Shown here: positions 50,925 through 60,900 of the stretch, piece after piece
Numbering within the stretch: the stretch's first letter is position 1
How the letters are laid out: the number at the start of each line of letters is the position of its first letter
From: Sulfopaludibacter sp035606355
GTDB lineage: Bacteria > Acidobacteriota > Terriglobia > Bryobacterales > Bryobacteraceae
Reading direction: 5' to 3'
Assembly: GCA_035606355.1 (NCBI GenBank)
Contig: DATNFO010000018.1
Span: forward strand, 340,177-404,176
Length of the DNA: 64,000 nt
Position numbers and translations under genes: made by a program
The notes under the pieces: model-generated
The model's database searches: none
Told to the model about the DNA's origin: nothing
The model's input: the letters and a program-made list of their open reading frames with translations, nothing else

Positions 50925-51815
50925 ATGAAATTCGCCTTGCCTTTGACCCTGCTTCTCGCCTCGGCTGTTTTTGCGCAAGCTCCGGAATACGGTCCGGCGC
51001 ACGGCACGCTGGTGATACAGGGCGGCGGATCGGCCGAAGGCACCGGGATCTTCGAAACCTTCATCAACAAAGCAGGCGGGGTGGGCGCGAAGATCATCGT
51101 GGTCCCTACGGCGGGCGGCAATCGCGACCGGAGCGGCCAACCGATCGTGTACGAGGAAGCGAAAGCGATCGCGCCGTTCACCAAGCTGGGTTGCACGAAC
51201 GTGCACATGCTGCACACGTACGATCCGAAAGTCGCCGACACTGAAGAGTTCGCGAAGACTTTGCGCGACGCGAAGGGCGTCTGGTTTATCGGCGGGCGGC
51301 AGTGGAACCTCGTGGACTCCTACGCGAATACCCTGACGGGGCGCGAATTTCACAATGTGCTGGAGCGCGGAGGAGTGATCGGCGGCAGTTCGGCGGGCGC
51401 GACGATTCAGGGCGATTACCTGGTGCGGGGCGCGGTCGCGGGATCTGAGATCGTGATGGCGCCTGAGCCCGAGCATCAGCACGGCTTCGCGTTTTTGCGG
51501 CGAAGCGCGATCGATCAGCACATCAATACGCGCAATCGGTGGGACGACCTGATTCCCGTGATCAAGAAATTTCCGAACCTGCTGGGCATCGGCATTTCCG
51601 AAGGCACCGCGATTGTGGTGACGGGCGACCGCTTCGAAGTGATCGGCAAGTGGAAGGTTGCGATTCATGACAACACGCGCGTGTATCAGCCTTGGGAAAA
51701 GCCGTATTACGTGCTCTCGCCCGGCGATGTGTACAACATGAAGACGCGCAGCGTGGAGAAGTACGGAACCGGCGTGCTGACGCCCGCCACCATCGGCTCC
51801 GACAAGAAGAAGTGA
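50925..51815 (+). CDS. secreted cyanophycinase-like peptidase (S51)
   Basis: A 296-residue protein with a signal peptide (MKFALPLTLLLASAVFAQ). The S51 core is clear: HGTLVIQGGGSAEGTGIFET, VWFIGGRQWNLVDSY, and the nucleophile GGSSAGATIQGDYLVRG (serine about 156). A later IDQHINTRNRWDDLIP carries the family histidine. Cyanophycinases cut arginine-aspartate polymers, though secreted homologues act on other substrates. No Shine-Dalgarno is present; TATCTT at 50913-50918 is six bases before the ATG, so it probably has its own promoter apart from the conflict operon. The stop overlaps the polymerase start by the GTGA arrangement. Confidence 0.87.
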   Translation: MKFALPLTLLLASAVFAQAPEYGPAHGTLVIQGGGSAEGTGIFETFINKAGGVGAKIIVVPTAGGNRDRSGQPIVYEEAKAIAPFTKLGCTNVHMLHTYDPKVADTEEFAKTLRDAKGVWFIGGRQWNLVDSYANTLTGREFHNVLERGGVIGGSSAGATIQGDYLVRGAVAGSEIVMAPEPEHQHGFAFLRRSAIDQHINTRNRWDDLIPVIKKFPNLLGIGISEGTAIVVTGDRFEVIGKWKVAIHDNTRVYQPWEKPYYVLSPGDVYNMKTRSVEKYGTGVLTPATIGSDKKK

Positions 51816-54142
51816 CGCAACAGCGGCGCGAAGACGAATGGGTTTGGGGCTGGGACGCGACACCTGGAATCGTCTCTGTATGGGCTGACCTCGACGGCAA
51901 AGCTACAATCTGGCGCCGCATTTCGAAGACGGGAGAACTGGTCCGCGAAGAGGCGCAGTTCCGTCCGTGGCTGATTCTCGACCGGCTCGACGATCTCCGG
52001 CATGCCGGCGAGCGGCTCGGGCCGGAAGGCAGCGGCGCGCCGATTACCTATCGCGAGCTCGCAGGCGTAGGCTCGCTGCGGTACGTGGTATCCGCGGCGA
52101 ATGGACGAGCTCTGATATCGGCAGTTTTGGAGGGAGCGAGCGCGCGGCTTGGACGTCGTGTGTCTCATCTCCAGGATTTGGGGAAGGATGCCGTGATCGC
52201 GCTCCCGCCTGAGGAACAGTATCTGGCGGCGACAGGGCGCACCTATTTCCGCGACCTGAGCTTTGACGATTTGCGGCGCATGCAGTTCGACCTGGAGACG
52301 ACGGGCCTCGAAGCGGAGCGCGATCGAATCTTTCTGATCGCCGTGCAATATCCCTCGGGCGCGACGGAGACGTTGGAAGCGCGCGACGAGGGAAACGCCG
52401 GTGAGGCCGCACTCATTCGCGAGCTGGTTGCACAGGTGCAGGCTGCCGATCCGGACGTCATCGAAAACCACAACCTGCATGGCTTCGACCTGCCGTTTCT
52501 TGCGAGGCGGGCACAGAAGCTGGGAGTGCCGCTGGCGCTCGGGCGCATGCACGGCGTGGGGCTGCGGGTTCGCGGCGCGCGGCGGGGCCGCACGGAAGCG
52601 GCGGACGGCCGGCGAATCCGGTACATCGCACCGGGACGCGAATTGATCGACACGCTCGACGCTGTGCTGCGGTACGACTTCGCCACGCGAGAGTTGCCGG
52701 ACCACGGCTTAAAGAGTGTTGCGAGGCACTTGGGAATCGCCGGGCCGGATCGCGAATTGATTCGTGGGAATCAGGTGCATGCGGTGTATCAACGCGACCC
52801 GGAGCGGGTCCGGCGATATGCGATCGCGGACGTCACGGAAGTGGCCGGCATCGCGCGAATGCTCGGCGGCGCGGCATTCGCACTGGCGCAGATCGCGCCG
52901 CGGCGCTATGAGCGGCTGGCGGATGCGGGCGCGGCGACCGGTGTGATCGATCCGCTGCTGGTGCGAGCGTATCTGCGCGCGGGAATGGCGCTGCCTCCGC
53001 ACCAGGCCGGGGACGCCACCGAGCACACCGGAGCGGCGCTGCATCTGTTTGCGGCGGGTGTCGCGCAACGGGTGGTGAAGGCGGATGTTGCGAGCCTGTA
53101 TCCGTCGCTGATGCGGGCGTTCCGGATCGGGCCCTCACGCGACCATTTGGGCGCGATGCTGGCGCTGGTCGACAGGCTCGTGGAGTTGCGGCTTGCGGCG
53201 AAGGCGAGGGCGCGGCAAGCGCCGCCGGAATCGCCGGAGCGGTACGGGCACGAAGCTATGTCGGCGGCGATGAAGCTGGTGGTGAATTCGGCCTATGGCT
53301 ACCTGGCGGCCGGAGGACTGACGCGGTTTGCGGATGTGCATGCGGCGAACGAAGTGACGCGCCGCGGGCGCGAGACGCTGGAATTGATGTGCCGCGAACT
53401 CGCGGCGCGCGGCGTGACGCTGCTGGAGGCGGATACGGACGGCGTATACTTCGCCGTGCCCGAAGGCTGGGCCGAAGCGGATGAGCGGCGCGTGGTCGCC
53501 GAGGTAGCGGCGATGCTGCCTCCGCTGGTGCAACTGGAGTTCGAGGGCCGCTACGCCGCGATGCTGTCTCATGAGCCGAAGAACTACGCGCTGCTGGGGT
53601 ACGATGGCTCGCTGATCTTGCGCGGGGTGGCGTTCCGGTCCAGCCGGTCGGAACCGTTCGGCGAGGCGTTTCTCCGGCAGGCGGTCCGGCAAGCGCTCGC
53701 GGGCGATGCCGGCGGAGTCCGCGAGGCGTACCTGGAAGCGTTGGACCGGCTGCGGAAGCGCGAGTGTGCGACGCGAGAGGTGTCATCGCGCGTGCGACTG
53801 ACGAAAACGTATGCCGAGTACATGGCTGTGCGGCAGAGTCGTCGCGAACTGACGTATGAGGCGATGCTGGCCGCCGGTGCAACGCACTGGAGCGTGGGGG
53901 AGCGGATTCGCGTCTACAGAAAAAGAAACGGTGGGTGCGGCTTGTGGAGCGAAGACGAAGATCCGCGGGATTACGATGTGGAGCATTACGCGAAACAACT
54001 CCGGGCGACGTTCGCCTCGCGGCTGGCGTGTGCGTTTGCGGCGGAGGACTTCGAGGCAGTGTTCGCCGATCCGGATCAGTTGTCGCTGTTTTTGCCCGCG
54101 GTTGGCGAGATACGGACAATACTCGAAAAGAAACCGGCGTAG
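51812..54142 (+). CDS. polB: family B DNA polymerase with 3'-5' exonuclease
   Basis: A 776-residue polymerase. The exonuclease motifs are FDLETTGLEA (D160, E162) and NHNLHGFDLPFLARRA, and the polymerase motifs are VVKADVASLYPSLMRAFRI (D425, motif A), KLVVNSAYGYLAAGG (K488, motif B) and EADTDGVYFAVPEGW (D541, D543, motif C). All catalytic residues are intact. Length is like E. coli Pol II. The start is GTG 51812, overlapping the cyanophycinase TGA; the upstream frame to 51692 is rejected because it lies in that gene. Bacterial family B polymerases act in damage bypass or restart. A LexA box is not obvious, as the gene is coupled to a peptidase gene. Confidence 0.92.
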   Translation: MTQQRREDEWVWGWDATPGIVSVWADLDGKATIWRRISKTGELVREEAQFRPWLILDRLDDLRHAGERLGPEGSGAPITYRELAGVGSLRYVVSAANGRALISAVLEGASARLGRRVSHLQDLGKDAVIALPPEEQYLAATGRTYFRDLSFDDLRRMQFDLETTGLEAERDRIFLIAVQYPSGATETLEARDEGNAGEAALIRELVAQVQAADPDVIENHNLHGFDLPFLARRAQKLGVPLALGRMHGVGLRVRGARRGRTEAADGRRIRYIAPGRELIDTLDAVLRYDFATRELPDHGLKSVARHLGIAGPDRELIRGNQVHAVYQRDPERVRRYAIADVTEVAGIARMLGGAAFALAQIAPRRYERLADAGAATGVIDPLLVRAYLRAGMALPPHQAGDATEHTGAALHLFAAGVAQRVVKADVASLYPSLMRAFRIGPSRDHLGAMLALVDRLVELRLAAKARARQAPPESPERYGHEAMSAAMKLVVNSAYGYLAAGGLTRFADVHAANEVTRRGRETLELMCRELAARGVTLLEADTDGVYFAVPEGWAEADERRVVAEVAAMLPPLVQLEFEGRYAAMLSHEPKNYALLGYDGSLILRGVAFRSSRSEPFGEAFLRQAVRQALAGDAGGVREAYLEALDRLRKRECATREVSSRVRLTKTYAEYMAVRQSRRELTYEAMLAAGATHWSVGERIRVYRKRNGGCGLWSEDEDPRDYDVEHYAKQLRATFASRLACAFAAEDFEAVFADPDQLSLFLPAVGEIRTILEKKPA

Positions 54143-54171
54143 CGACGGGTCTCCAGAGCGGCGCCCGGCCG

Positions 54172-54750
54172 TTATTGGTGCGCTTCCATTTCTCTTGCCA
54201 GCCACGTTCGGGCGAGTTTCCAATCGCGCATGACTGTTGGCTCGGACGTTTTTAGCACCTCGGAGGTCTCCCTGACGTCCAGACCTCCGAAGAAACGCAG
54301 TTCCACGACTTTCGCCTTTCTGGCATCCAGTTTGGCCAGTGCTTCCAGGGCGTCGTCGAGGCGGATCATCTGATCGTCGCGCACCGGGCCGGCGTCAATG
54401 GATTCGTTCCAGTCCAGCATCAGGCCGCCGCCGCCGCGTTTTCCGGCGGTGCGCCTGCGAGCCGCGCTCACCAGGATACGCCGCATCATGCGCGCGCAAA
54501 CGGCGAAAAAGTGGGCACGATCCTGCCATTGCGCCACATTTACGTCCACGAGCCGCAAATAGGCTTCGTGGACCAGGGCAGTGGCCTGGAGGGTGTGCGG
54601 CGCTTTCTCCCCACGCATGAAATGGCGCGCGATGCGCAGCAGCTCCGGATAGACCAGAGGTGTCAGCCTCTCCAGGGCATGCTGGTCGCCGGCGCCCCAC
54701 GCCTGCAGCAATTCGGTGATGCCTGCCGGACGATTGTGCGAGCCGCTCAT
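54172..54750 (-). CDS. ECF sigma factor, TIGR02999-type
   Basis: A 192-residue sigma factor. LERLTPLVYPELLRIARHFM and LQATALVHEAYLRLVDVNVA in region 2, with AHFFAVCARMMRRILVSAAR, are typical of the TIGR02999 group, in which region 4 reads LDARKAKVVELRFFGGLDVR followed by ETSEVLKTSEPTVMRDWKLA. In acidobacteria such sigmas often sit beside serine/threonine kinases; here no kinase is adjacent. Its stop lies 30 bases beyond that of the convergent polymerase gene. It is divergent from the GlcG-like gene. Confidence 0.9.
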   Translation of the reverse strand: MSGSHNRPAGITELLQAWGAGDQHALERLTPLVYPELLRIARHFMRGEKAPHTLQATALVHEAYLRLVDVNVAQWQDRAHFFAVCARMMRRILVSAARRRTAGKRGGGGLMLDWNESIDAGPVRDDQMIRLDDALEALAKLDARKAKVVELRFFGGLDVRETSEVLKTSEPTVMRDWKLARTWLAREMEAHQ

Positions 54751-54913
54751 TCGAGTTTCAAATCCGCCTGCCAGGACACATTCTACCTATTCTGTCCCGC
54801 TGCGAAAAACATTTCACAGCCGGTGATAGCTTTGGCCAAATTTCGGCGCTTCTCGAATGAAACCAACCGTCTCGCAGGCGGATGGTCACAACGAAGAAAC
54901 GAGGAGAATGAAA

Positions 54914-55720
54914 ATGAAACGCAAATACTGGATGTTGACCGCCGCACTTCTTGGGAGCGCTGCAATGGCAAGCGCCCAAGCCCCGAATGGATGCGGCAAC
55001 CTGCCGGACAACGTGCAATTGAAGAAGGCTTTGGTAGCGGCGCGGGCGGCCGAAAACAGCGGCCTCAACGCTCAGGAGTGGGCGGTGGTCGTGGATCGCG
55101 ACGGAGTAGTCTGCGCCGTTGCCTTTTCCGGGAATGACCGCACCACCCAAATGAACATCGGCCGCGTCTCGGCTGCAATGAGAGCCAATACCGCCAACGC
55201 TTTCGCCTTCGACTCGAATTCCAGCAGCAATGGCGCGGGGTTCCCGGGCGGACTGGCGCTCTCCACCGCCAATCTCTATTCGGCGACCCAGCCAGGCGGT
55301 TTTGTCGCCGCTCTGCCATACAACTATCCGGTGAACAACGCGGCGGTCTTCGGTGGCGCTGCCAGCGCCTTCGGCCAGTGGAACGATCCAATGCTGGGCC
55401 AGCGCATCGGCGGCTTCACGGCGATCGCGGGTGGACTGGCGCTCTCCGGGACCGGGCAAGTGGCGCTCGGTGGAATCGGCGTAGCGGGGGATCACGCGTG
55501 CACCGATCACGATATCGCCTGGCGCACGCGTAGTCTGCTCGGACTGGATCACCTGGCGGGCTTCCCGCCGCTATCCGGCGATCCGGCTCGCCCCGACAAC
55601 ATCGTTTACGACATCACGGCGAATTCGGCCGGCGGCATCGGCATTAGCGCCAGCGGTCTCGGCCATCCCAAATGCCCGAACATGGGGGATCCAGGCAAAC
55701 TGCCGGCGGTCAGGAATTAA
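54914..55720 (+). CDS. GlcG/HbpS-family (DUF336) secreted protein
   Basis: A 268-residue protein with a signal peptide (MKRKYWMLTAALLGSAAMAS, AQA). The GlcG/HbpS-like fold is seen in LVAARAAENSGLNAQEWAVV and VDRDGVVCAVAFSGNDRTTQ, then GGLALSGTGQVALGGIGVAG. HbpS-type proteins bind haem or related ligands outside the cell. The region with CTDHDIAWRTRSLLGLDHLA is an extension beyond the usual length of about 140-200. GAGGAG lies seven bases before ATG 54914, which is preferred over ATG 54908. Confidence 0.83.
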   Translation: MKRKYWMLTAALLGSAAMASAQAPNGCGNLPDNVQLKKALVAARAAENSGLNAQEWAVVVDRDGVVCAVAFSGNDRTTQMNIGRVSAAMRANTANAFAFDSNSSSNGAGFPGGLALSTANLYSATQPGGFVAALPYNYPVNNAAVFGGAASAFGQWNDPMLGQRIGGFTAIAGGLALSGTGQVALGGIGVAGDHACTDHDIAWRTRSLLGLDHLAGFPPLSGDPARPDNIVYDITANSAGGIGISASGLGHPKCPNMGDPGKLPAVRN

Positions 55721-55784
55721 TCGGGGAGAGTAGTTGTGGTGTGTGGGCCGGAACGGAGATGCGCTCAGTTCCGGCCCGCTCGCC

Positions 55785-57908
55785 TTACGGGACCAGCATG
55801 ATCGGCGCTTGCCAGAAGGCTACCTTCTGGGCCTGCGGATCCACCACGGTTACCTGGCAGGTGTACTTACCCGTGTTCAACTTACTCAACGGGAAGCTGA
55901 AGCGCAGGGGCACGGTATTCAACTTATTGCCGAGCCCCTGATTCACTTCGATGGGCGGTGTCTCGAACGCCTTAGTTTGTCCGCGATAGAAGGTCACGAA
56001 CGCAACCAGCGGCTCCGTGCTCTGGACGAACCGCTCATAGGCTTGCAGATACACATACATGTCGCGGGTCTTGCTGAAGACGCGCGTCACGCTCGGGACC
56101 AGCTTTTGACCGTCCTGGATCAGCGGATTACCGGCCTGCGCGTTCGTCTTATCCTTGGCGGTAACCAGAGCGTCGCGAACGTCCATTCGCTGCGTGCTGA
56201 GCACGACCGAGCTGATCGGAATGCGCTGCTGTTCTTTGTTCAGGTTCGGCACCAGGAACTTGCTCATGAACGTGCCGATGCGTCCCGTCTCGTCGTCGCG
56301 CGCCAGGAACTTGATGGAGTACGTGCCCGGCAGCAGAGTGAAGCCGGTGTCGTACTGAATCGGCTGTTTGGCGAGCTGCTGCGCTGTTTCGTCGGTCAGC
56401 TTGATGTCGAAGTGGTCGCGGACGTTGGCGACGGTGACGTTATACTCGTCCTTCACCTCTCCGATAAAATCAATCAGCGTGTGATCCGCGCCGCGTTTTT
56501 TGGCCAGTGCGAGCTCGCTGCCCGGAATCTTCGCTACCACAGGGATGAAGTACTCAGCCGTATTGATCTGGAAGAAATTGACTTCCATCGCGATCGTGAG
56601 CTCGGTAATGGGGTCGCCCAACATGAGCGCGTCCTGTAACTGCCGTTCCTTATCGGCAGTCGTGAACTTACTGAACACCTTGCCGGCCCAGTAACCCTGG
56701 CGGTAACTCAACTTAGCCGAGGGGTCGCCATTGAAGGTGATCTTGATCCGGCGGAATTTGCCGTCCATGTTCGTATTCTGGGAGTAATAGCCGAGGATGT
56801 AATAGCTGTCGATGGACTTCTCGGCGTTGACGATGCCCTGGCCCAGATCGTTGTTATCCAGCAAAGCCTTGCCGCCGGTATCGCTCGCCAGAGCGTACAG
56901 CGTATCCTGCGACTTGATGAAGTTACTCATGAAGTTCCGGCCGGAGCTGCCGGTGTACATGCCGGCGCCGCCCGGCGACCCCCGCGTAGCGTCGCCCATG
57001 GGTGCTTGAGCCACCAGGCCGCGAGCGTCCACCGTAAAGAAGCTGACGTTGGCGCGAATCGCAGCCGCTGTGGTGGACTGCAACTGAGCCTGGTTATCCG
57101 TGCCGTTGAGGTTGAGGCCCGCCGCGAAGTACACCAGAACCTTCTTTTCATTCAGATTGCCGAGCATTTTCACCGCGGTCTGGAGAGCGGCAAGCTGGCG
57201 ATCCGTATTGAAGATGTTGAACTCGGCATCGTCTTCGCCGAACGCGGAGCCGACATCGGAGGCGCTGTCATCGCTGGCAGCCGAGTCCAACCCCTGATCC
57301 TCGCCGATCATCATTTTCGAAATCTGCTTGACCAGCGTGTCGCGATCGTCGGTGAAGTCCTGAACCACGTGCAAGCGGTCGGAAAAGGAGAAAATCGCCA
57401 TCAGGTCGGCCGGCCGCATCTGCTGCGAGATGAACTTAAGAGCGGCGCTCTGCGCGCGCAACTGGTCGGGCACGCCCATGGCGCCCATATCGAAGTACAG
57501 GGCCAGCAGGCGGCGATCCTTATAGTGAATGTCGCCGGGCTTTTCGGGATTGATGCCGACGGCTGTAAGGGGGGGGGGAGCGTTCTTATCTTTAGGCTTG
57601 TCTTCCGCAGCCGCCACCTGCGTTACGGGCTTGACGGGCGCGGGAACGGTGCTGTCCGCCATCTTTTCGTATTCGCAGAAGCTGATGGTCTGCGGCGTAT
57701 TGTCTTCGGTGATGGTGAAGTCTTTGGCCGTGAGCCCCTCGATGGGTTTTCCGTTCTTGTCCGTCACCGATACGGTCTCCACCACGAGTTGCGAGTTCGC
57801 GGTGAACACGGTGGTGCCTTCCGGCGGTTTGGGAGCGGTTCGCGGCACCTGCTGGGCCGGCGCGGCCATGATCCAGGCGAGAAGAGTAGCGGCGATGCGT
57901 TGCTTCAT
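55785..57908 (-). CDS. VWFA-related protein, TIGR03436-type
   Basis: A 707-residue secreted protein. A signal peptide (RIAATLLAWIMAAPAQQ) leads into LVVETVSVTDKNGKPIEGLT and AKDFTITEDNTPQTISFCEY, the standard opening of the acidobacterial VWFA-related family. The vWA-like domain follows: RRLLALYFDMGAMG in place of the MIDAS DxSxS, ADLMAIFSFSDRLHVVQDFT and KKVLVYFAAGLNLNG. The C-terminal third is beta-rich. A run of ten Cs (57569-57578, minus) lies in codons for PPPL and could slip. The start overlaps the receptor stop by one base, and GGAGG precedes it, so translation is coupled. Confidence 0.87.
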   Translation of the reverse strand: MKQRIAATLLAWIMAAPAQQVPRTAPKPPEGTTVFTANSQLVVETVSVTDKNGKPIEGLTAKDFTITEDNTPQTISFCEYEKMADSTVPAPVKPVTQVAAAEDKPKDKNAPPPLTAVGINPEKPGDIHYKDRRLLALYFDMGAMGVPDQLRAQSAALKFISQQMRPADLMAIFSFSDRLHVVQDFTDDRDTLVKQISKMMIGEDQGLDSAASDDSASDVGSAFGEDDAEFNIFNTDRQLAALQTAVKMLGNLNEKKVLVYFAAGLNLNGTDNQAQLQSTTAAAIRANVSFFTVDARGLVAQAPMGDATRGSPGGAGMYTGSSGRNFMSNFIKSQDTLYALASDTGGKALLDNNDLGQGIVNAEKSIDSYYILGYYSQNTNMDGKFRRIKITFNGDPSAKLSYRQGYWAGKVFSKFTTADKERQLQDALMLGDPITELTIAMEVNFFQINTAEYFIPVVAKIPGSELALAKKRGADHTLIDFIGEVKDEYNVTVANVRDHFDIKLTDETAQQLAKQPIQYDTGFTLLPGTYSIKFLARDDETGRIGTFMSKFLVPNLNKEQQRIPISSVVLSTQRMDVRDALVTAKDKTNAQAGNPLIQDGQKLVPSVTRVFSKTRDMYVYLQAYERFVQSTEPLVAFVTFYRGQTKAFETPPIEVNQGLGNKLNTVPLRFSFPLSKLNTGKYTCQVTVVDPQAQKVAFWQAPIMLVP

Positions 57909-60900
57909 TAGAACCTCCAGCGCAGCGAGAGTTGCACGGTGCGCATTCCATTGGCCGATGCAGGTAGACCGAACTGCAAGCTCGTAATGGTGGTGTTGTA
58001 GCTGGTGTAGACGACGTGATTCAAAGCGTTCTGCGTCTGCAAATTCACGTCGAGATTATCTTTAAAGGTGCGGGACATGTTGGCGTTCAAGCTGAACTGC
58101 CCGGGTCCGGTGATGGAATCCCGGCCCGCCGTTCCCCACTGTCCGGCTATAGGCGCGGTGAAGGCCAGAGGATTGAGGAACAGGCCCGCCGGCGCCGCAT
58201 AAATGTCCGCACCAGTAAAGTTCGGACGCACGACGCTGTATGCCGTTCCCGGAACGATGGAAGGATAGAACGGCGAGAGCGGAAGTCCGCTTCCCACCTT
58301 CAGGTCCGTGGTGACCGTCCAGCCCTTGAATGCCGCTCCGCGCCAGCCTTTCATGAGCGCGCCGCCCTTGACGCCGACGCCGGTAGAATACTGCGCCTGC
58401 AATGTAAACAGGTGGCGCTGATCGAAAGTAGACAGAGCGCGGTCCCCACTCAAATTCAGCCAGTTCTGCGCGATAAACGGGGACGCTCCACCGCCGACCG
58501 CCGCATCATCGATTGATTTCGAGAAGGCGTACTTGGCGGTGGCGGAGAACCCGTTGTGGAAGCGGCGCTGCAACTGAAGGTCGCCTTCCTCGCGCGTCGA
58601 GTTGCCGTTCGATTGCATGTAAACAAAGCCGACCGGGCAGGTGAGGCACGGATTCAAGGCGCCTGGAGCATAAGTGTTCGGTAGGAATTCCTGCTCCTGC
58701 CGCGTCCCTTTAATGCCGACATACGTCACGGTCATGACAATGCCTTCGGTCAGGTCGCGCTGCGCCGAAACCTGCCAGTTTTGGGAGTAGCCAGGGCGGA
58801 AGAATGGGTCGATTCCGAACGTGTTCGGAATGCTCGATGGCTGGGCGTTGAAGCCATTCGCCATCGTAAAGCGGGTAGCGGGGTCGGCCGTGTTCTGCAG
58901 ACTCAAGCTCTTGGAGAGCGGCGACTGCTGCGCCATCCGGTTCGCGATGCTGCCGAAAACGCCGGTGTTGTAGTAAACGCCGTAACCGCCGCGAACCACC
59001 AAGGATGAACCGAACAGCGGATGCCAGGCGAACGACAGGCGCGGCTCATAGCCGATCTTGTCGGGATGGACCAGCGAATCGGGGTACTGCCGGCCCGTCA
59101 GCGGACCGACGGGATTGAATCCGACCACGGCGGCTGCTGCTCCAAACCCAGGCGTCACATCCAGGTTTACCAGACGGCCGTACTTTTCGACGAGCGGCGA
59201 GCCATACTCCCAGCGCATCCCGATGTTGACGGTGAGGCCCGTGGCCACGCGCCAATCGTCGGTGATGTAGAAATCGTCCATGTTGGCGCGGAAATACTTA
59301 TCGGCGTTGCCGGTTGCGAGACTAACGGTGTCCGGAATGCCGAGGAGGAAATCGGCGAAATCGCTGCCGGTCCCGATCACCGGAACTCCATTGGCGATAG
59401 CCTGAGTCGCACCGCCGTTGAAACCGAAGCCGCCGCGCGCATTCTGCTGGCTCAGATAATTGAACTGCTGGCGGCGGACATCCCCGCCGAAGGTTAGGTT
59501 GTGCGGCCGTTTCACCCAGAGCATCTGCGCCGTGAAGCTGTTGGTCTGGTTGCGGTTGAGGCTGGCGGCGCCGTCAGCCAGGCCGGAGATGCCGGAACTG
59601 TTGAAAGAAAGACTGGGCGGACCCCAATTGACGGGCTCCTGATTGTTGCCCGCGATTCCCGCGTCCCCGGACACGTTTTGCTTGTTTTCGAAGAAAGCGA
59701 CGTTCCGCTGTGACGAGCGGCTGAACTGATAACCCAGAACCAGGTTTACGCGCTGGCTGAACAAATGCCGCCAGGTTGCGTTCGCGTTGATGCCGCTCGA
59801 ATTTCCCGTGTCCGTGAACCCGAAGATGCTGGGGTTCACGCTGTTGCTCCGGCTGTAGCCGACGCCGCCGTTCACAAAGTTCTTGCGGTCCAGGTTGCGA
59901 TTCAGGCGCGAATTCAGGTTCTGCCCGTTGGAGGTGTTCTTCAGCGAGGTCTGATAGTTGTACCCGGCCGTCGGCACGAAATTCGGCTCCGGATAAAACT
60001 TCAGCAGCGCGAGGGCCTGGGAACTCCAGCGGTTCTGAGGAATGAAACTGTTCGGGAATGGCGCGCCGGTTTGGGGATCGTAAACCGTCACCGGCTGGCC
60101 GAGCGGCGAAAGCACGCTTGAGAAATCGCCGTTCCGCTCAGCGTCCGTGGGCATGGTGTTGGTGACGGTGCTGGCGGTGCGGTTGCGGGTAATTCCGTAA
60201 CTGATAAAGAACTGGCCGTTGCCGTGAAGCAGGTGCGGAATGGTAAGAGGTCCGCCGAAATTCACCTGCGCACCGAAGTGATTCGTGGTTGGCTTCGCGG
60301 TGTCCTGACCCGTGAGTGAGAACGGCCGCGCGTCGAGATACGAATTGTCCAGCCTTAAGCCGACGTCGCCGCGATACAGCGAACCGATTCCGCGCCGGGC
60401 GTTGCCGATAGCCCTGCGCTCGATGCCGGTGGAGACGCTACCGTTGACCACCATCGCATCGGAGGCGTTCTGCTGATCCTGAGCGGAAACCGATTCGGCC
60501 GGAGCGGACGCGGCGGCGCCCCCATTGGCGTTGACGTCAGTGCGCTGGAATCCTCCCGGAGGGTTGGCAGCCTGCGTAGCGCCTTTCTTTCCCTTGGCAT
60601 TCTTGCCCTTTGCCGGAGGAGCGCCGGCCTGAAGCTGCGGAGTCCCTCCGGTGGATGCTGCCGCGGGGGTGTTGGTCGCCGTCGCGGCAGCAGCCATCGT
60701 GCCGGTCGCCGCTGCCGGCGTGGGGGCCGGAGGCGGCGCGGCGGTCGGGTGGATGTCCGACATCGAAAGCAGCTTCAGATTCCATTCGGGCACGGGGGCG
60801 TTCGGCGCAACCGCGATTTCCTGGTCCTGTGGCGCGAAGGTCAGCATCTCAAGGTGGAGTTTCCAGACGCCGTCCGCCAGATCCGGGAAGGCGTACATGC

